Shown one piece after another: positions 4,731-5,350 of a stretch of 5,350 nt of DNA. Location of the stretch: positions 1-5,350 of the forward strand of contig CAAGMF010000046.1 of NCBI GenBank assembly GCA_900770895.1, written 5' to 3'. The notes beneath the pieces were generated by a model that saw only the letters and a list, made by a program, of their open reading frames with translations, searched no databases and was not told the origin of the DNA. Positions within the stretch are counted from its first letter, which is position 1; the number at the start of each line of letters is the position of its first letter. The position numbers were made by a program, and so were the translations under genes. Source of the DNA: an uncultured Mitsuokella sp. (lineage in GTDB: Bacteria; Bacillota; Negativicutes; Selenomonadales; Selenomonadaceae).

Positions 4731-5350
4731 TCAGTTGTCGTAGCGGGTATCGATGACGCGCTTCGTCTTCTTCGTGGAGCGGGGCAGGACGCCGATTTCG
4801 ACGACCTTTACGAGCGGCGTGAAGCCGATGCGGCTCTTGACGCGCTCGGCGATGCGGTGAGCGAGGTCGAGGAAGTCTACGCTGCCGTTCGTCTCGACGT
4901 AGAGGCGCATGGTGTCTTTGCCATCGAGATGGGAGATGTGGATCTGGTATTCGCTCGAGACCTCGGGGAATGTCTGGAGGATTTCCTCGATCTGGCTCGG
5001 GAAGAGGTTGACGCCTTTTATCTTCACCATGTCATCGGTGCGGCCCTGTATCGTGTCGATGCGCGGGAAATGGCTGCCGCAGGGGCAGTCGCCTGGTATG
5101 ATGCGCGAGAGGTCGTGCGTGCGGAAGCGGATGAGCGGCGCGCCCTCTTTGCGCAGGGTCGTGATGACGATCTCGCCCCATTCGCCGTCGGGCAGGTTCT
5201 CACCGGTGTGCGGGTCGATGATCTCGAGGTAGATGAAGTCGTCCCAGTAGTGGATGCCGTCGTGCGCATCGCAGCTAATGCCGATGTCGGGGCCGTAGAT
5301 TTCGGTCAGGCCATAGATATCGTAGGCGTCGATACCGAGTTTCTCCTCGA
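4731..5350 (-). CDS. paaK: Phenylacetate-CoA ligase family protein, C-terminal 205 residues (5' end outside window)
   Basis: The frame is open from the window edge to TGA 4731-4733; an apparent start at 5030 is internal. It is the C-terminal half of a PaaK-type adenylate-forming acyl-CoA ligase, normally about 430 residues. These enzymes activate an aryl- or indole-acetate-type acid to its acyl-AMP and then to the CoA thioester. Visible landmarks, numbered from the first codon in view: YDIYGLTEIYGP (9-20), the adenylation motif; ITTLRKEGAPLIRFRTHDLS (62-81), with the conserved R-x-R-T-x-D; a CPCG pair (88-91); GRTDDMVKIKGVNLFPSQIE (102-121), the hinge and start of the C-terminal lid domain; and LPRSTKKTKRVID (188-200) near the end. 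In fermentative anaerobes such ligases often accompany indolepyruvate ferredoxin oxidoreductase, but that neighbour would be outside this window. The acid used is not deducible. cobO follows after 4 nt, probably in the same transcript. Confidence 0.9.
   Translation of the reverse strand, partial: EEKLGIDAYDIYGLTEIYGPDIGISCDAHDGIHYWDDFIYLEIIDPHTGENLPDGEWGEIVITTLRKEGAPLIRFRTHDLSRIIPGDCPCGSHFPRIDTIQGRTDDMVKIKGVNLFPSQIEEILQTFPEVSSEYQIHISHLDGKDTMRLYVETNGSVDFLDLAHRIAERVKSRIGFTPLVKVVEIGVLPRSTKKTKRVIDTRYDN

Overview
The window looks like the chromosome of an anaerobic Firmicute-type bacterium, moderately GC-rich. Strong AAGGAGG/GGAGG ribosome binding sites, a TTG start and TATAAT promoters support this. 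The gene set fits too: a flavoredoxin-like flavin reductase, a DASS anion symporter, a corrinoid adenosyltransferase and a PaaK-type CoA ligase. A Negativicutes host (Selenomonas/Mitsuokella-like) is my best guess, from general resemblance only.

Layout. Positions 2-474 (+ strand) hold two decaying genes. One is the 3' end of an amino-acid ABC transporter substrate-binding protein with an in-frame stop near the window edge. The other, joined by an ATGA overlap, is an NAD(P)-binding Rossmann protein that has lost most of its middle. Positions 475-698 are intergenic and rich in palindromes, with no convincing gene. Everything after that is on the minus strand. Read in the direction of transcription (right to left), it runs: the C-terminal half of a phenylacetate-CoA ligase-like enzyme; cobO, 4 nt behind it; a 17-bp perfect-stem terminator; a well-formed promoter and a DASS-family symporter; a promoter, structured leader and EamA-family (DMT) exporter; and a promoter, structured leader and flavin reductase.

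How they work together. Only the ligase and cobO look co-transcribed. The symporter, the exporter and the flavin reductase each have their own predicted promoter. The most interesting regulatory feature is that the last two genes share one design. A promoter is followed by a terminator-like hairpin ending in the same 12-mer, TGGCGTTTTTGC, inside the untranslated leader, and then by the ribosome binding site. This could be paired transcription attenuation, or simply terminators of the upstream genes lying downstream of my predicted promoters.

I did not find a convincing new multi-gene system. There is no CRISPR array, tRNA, rRNA or intact mobile element that I can support.
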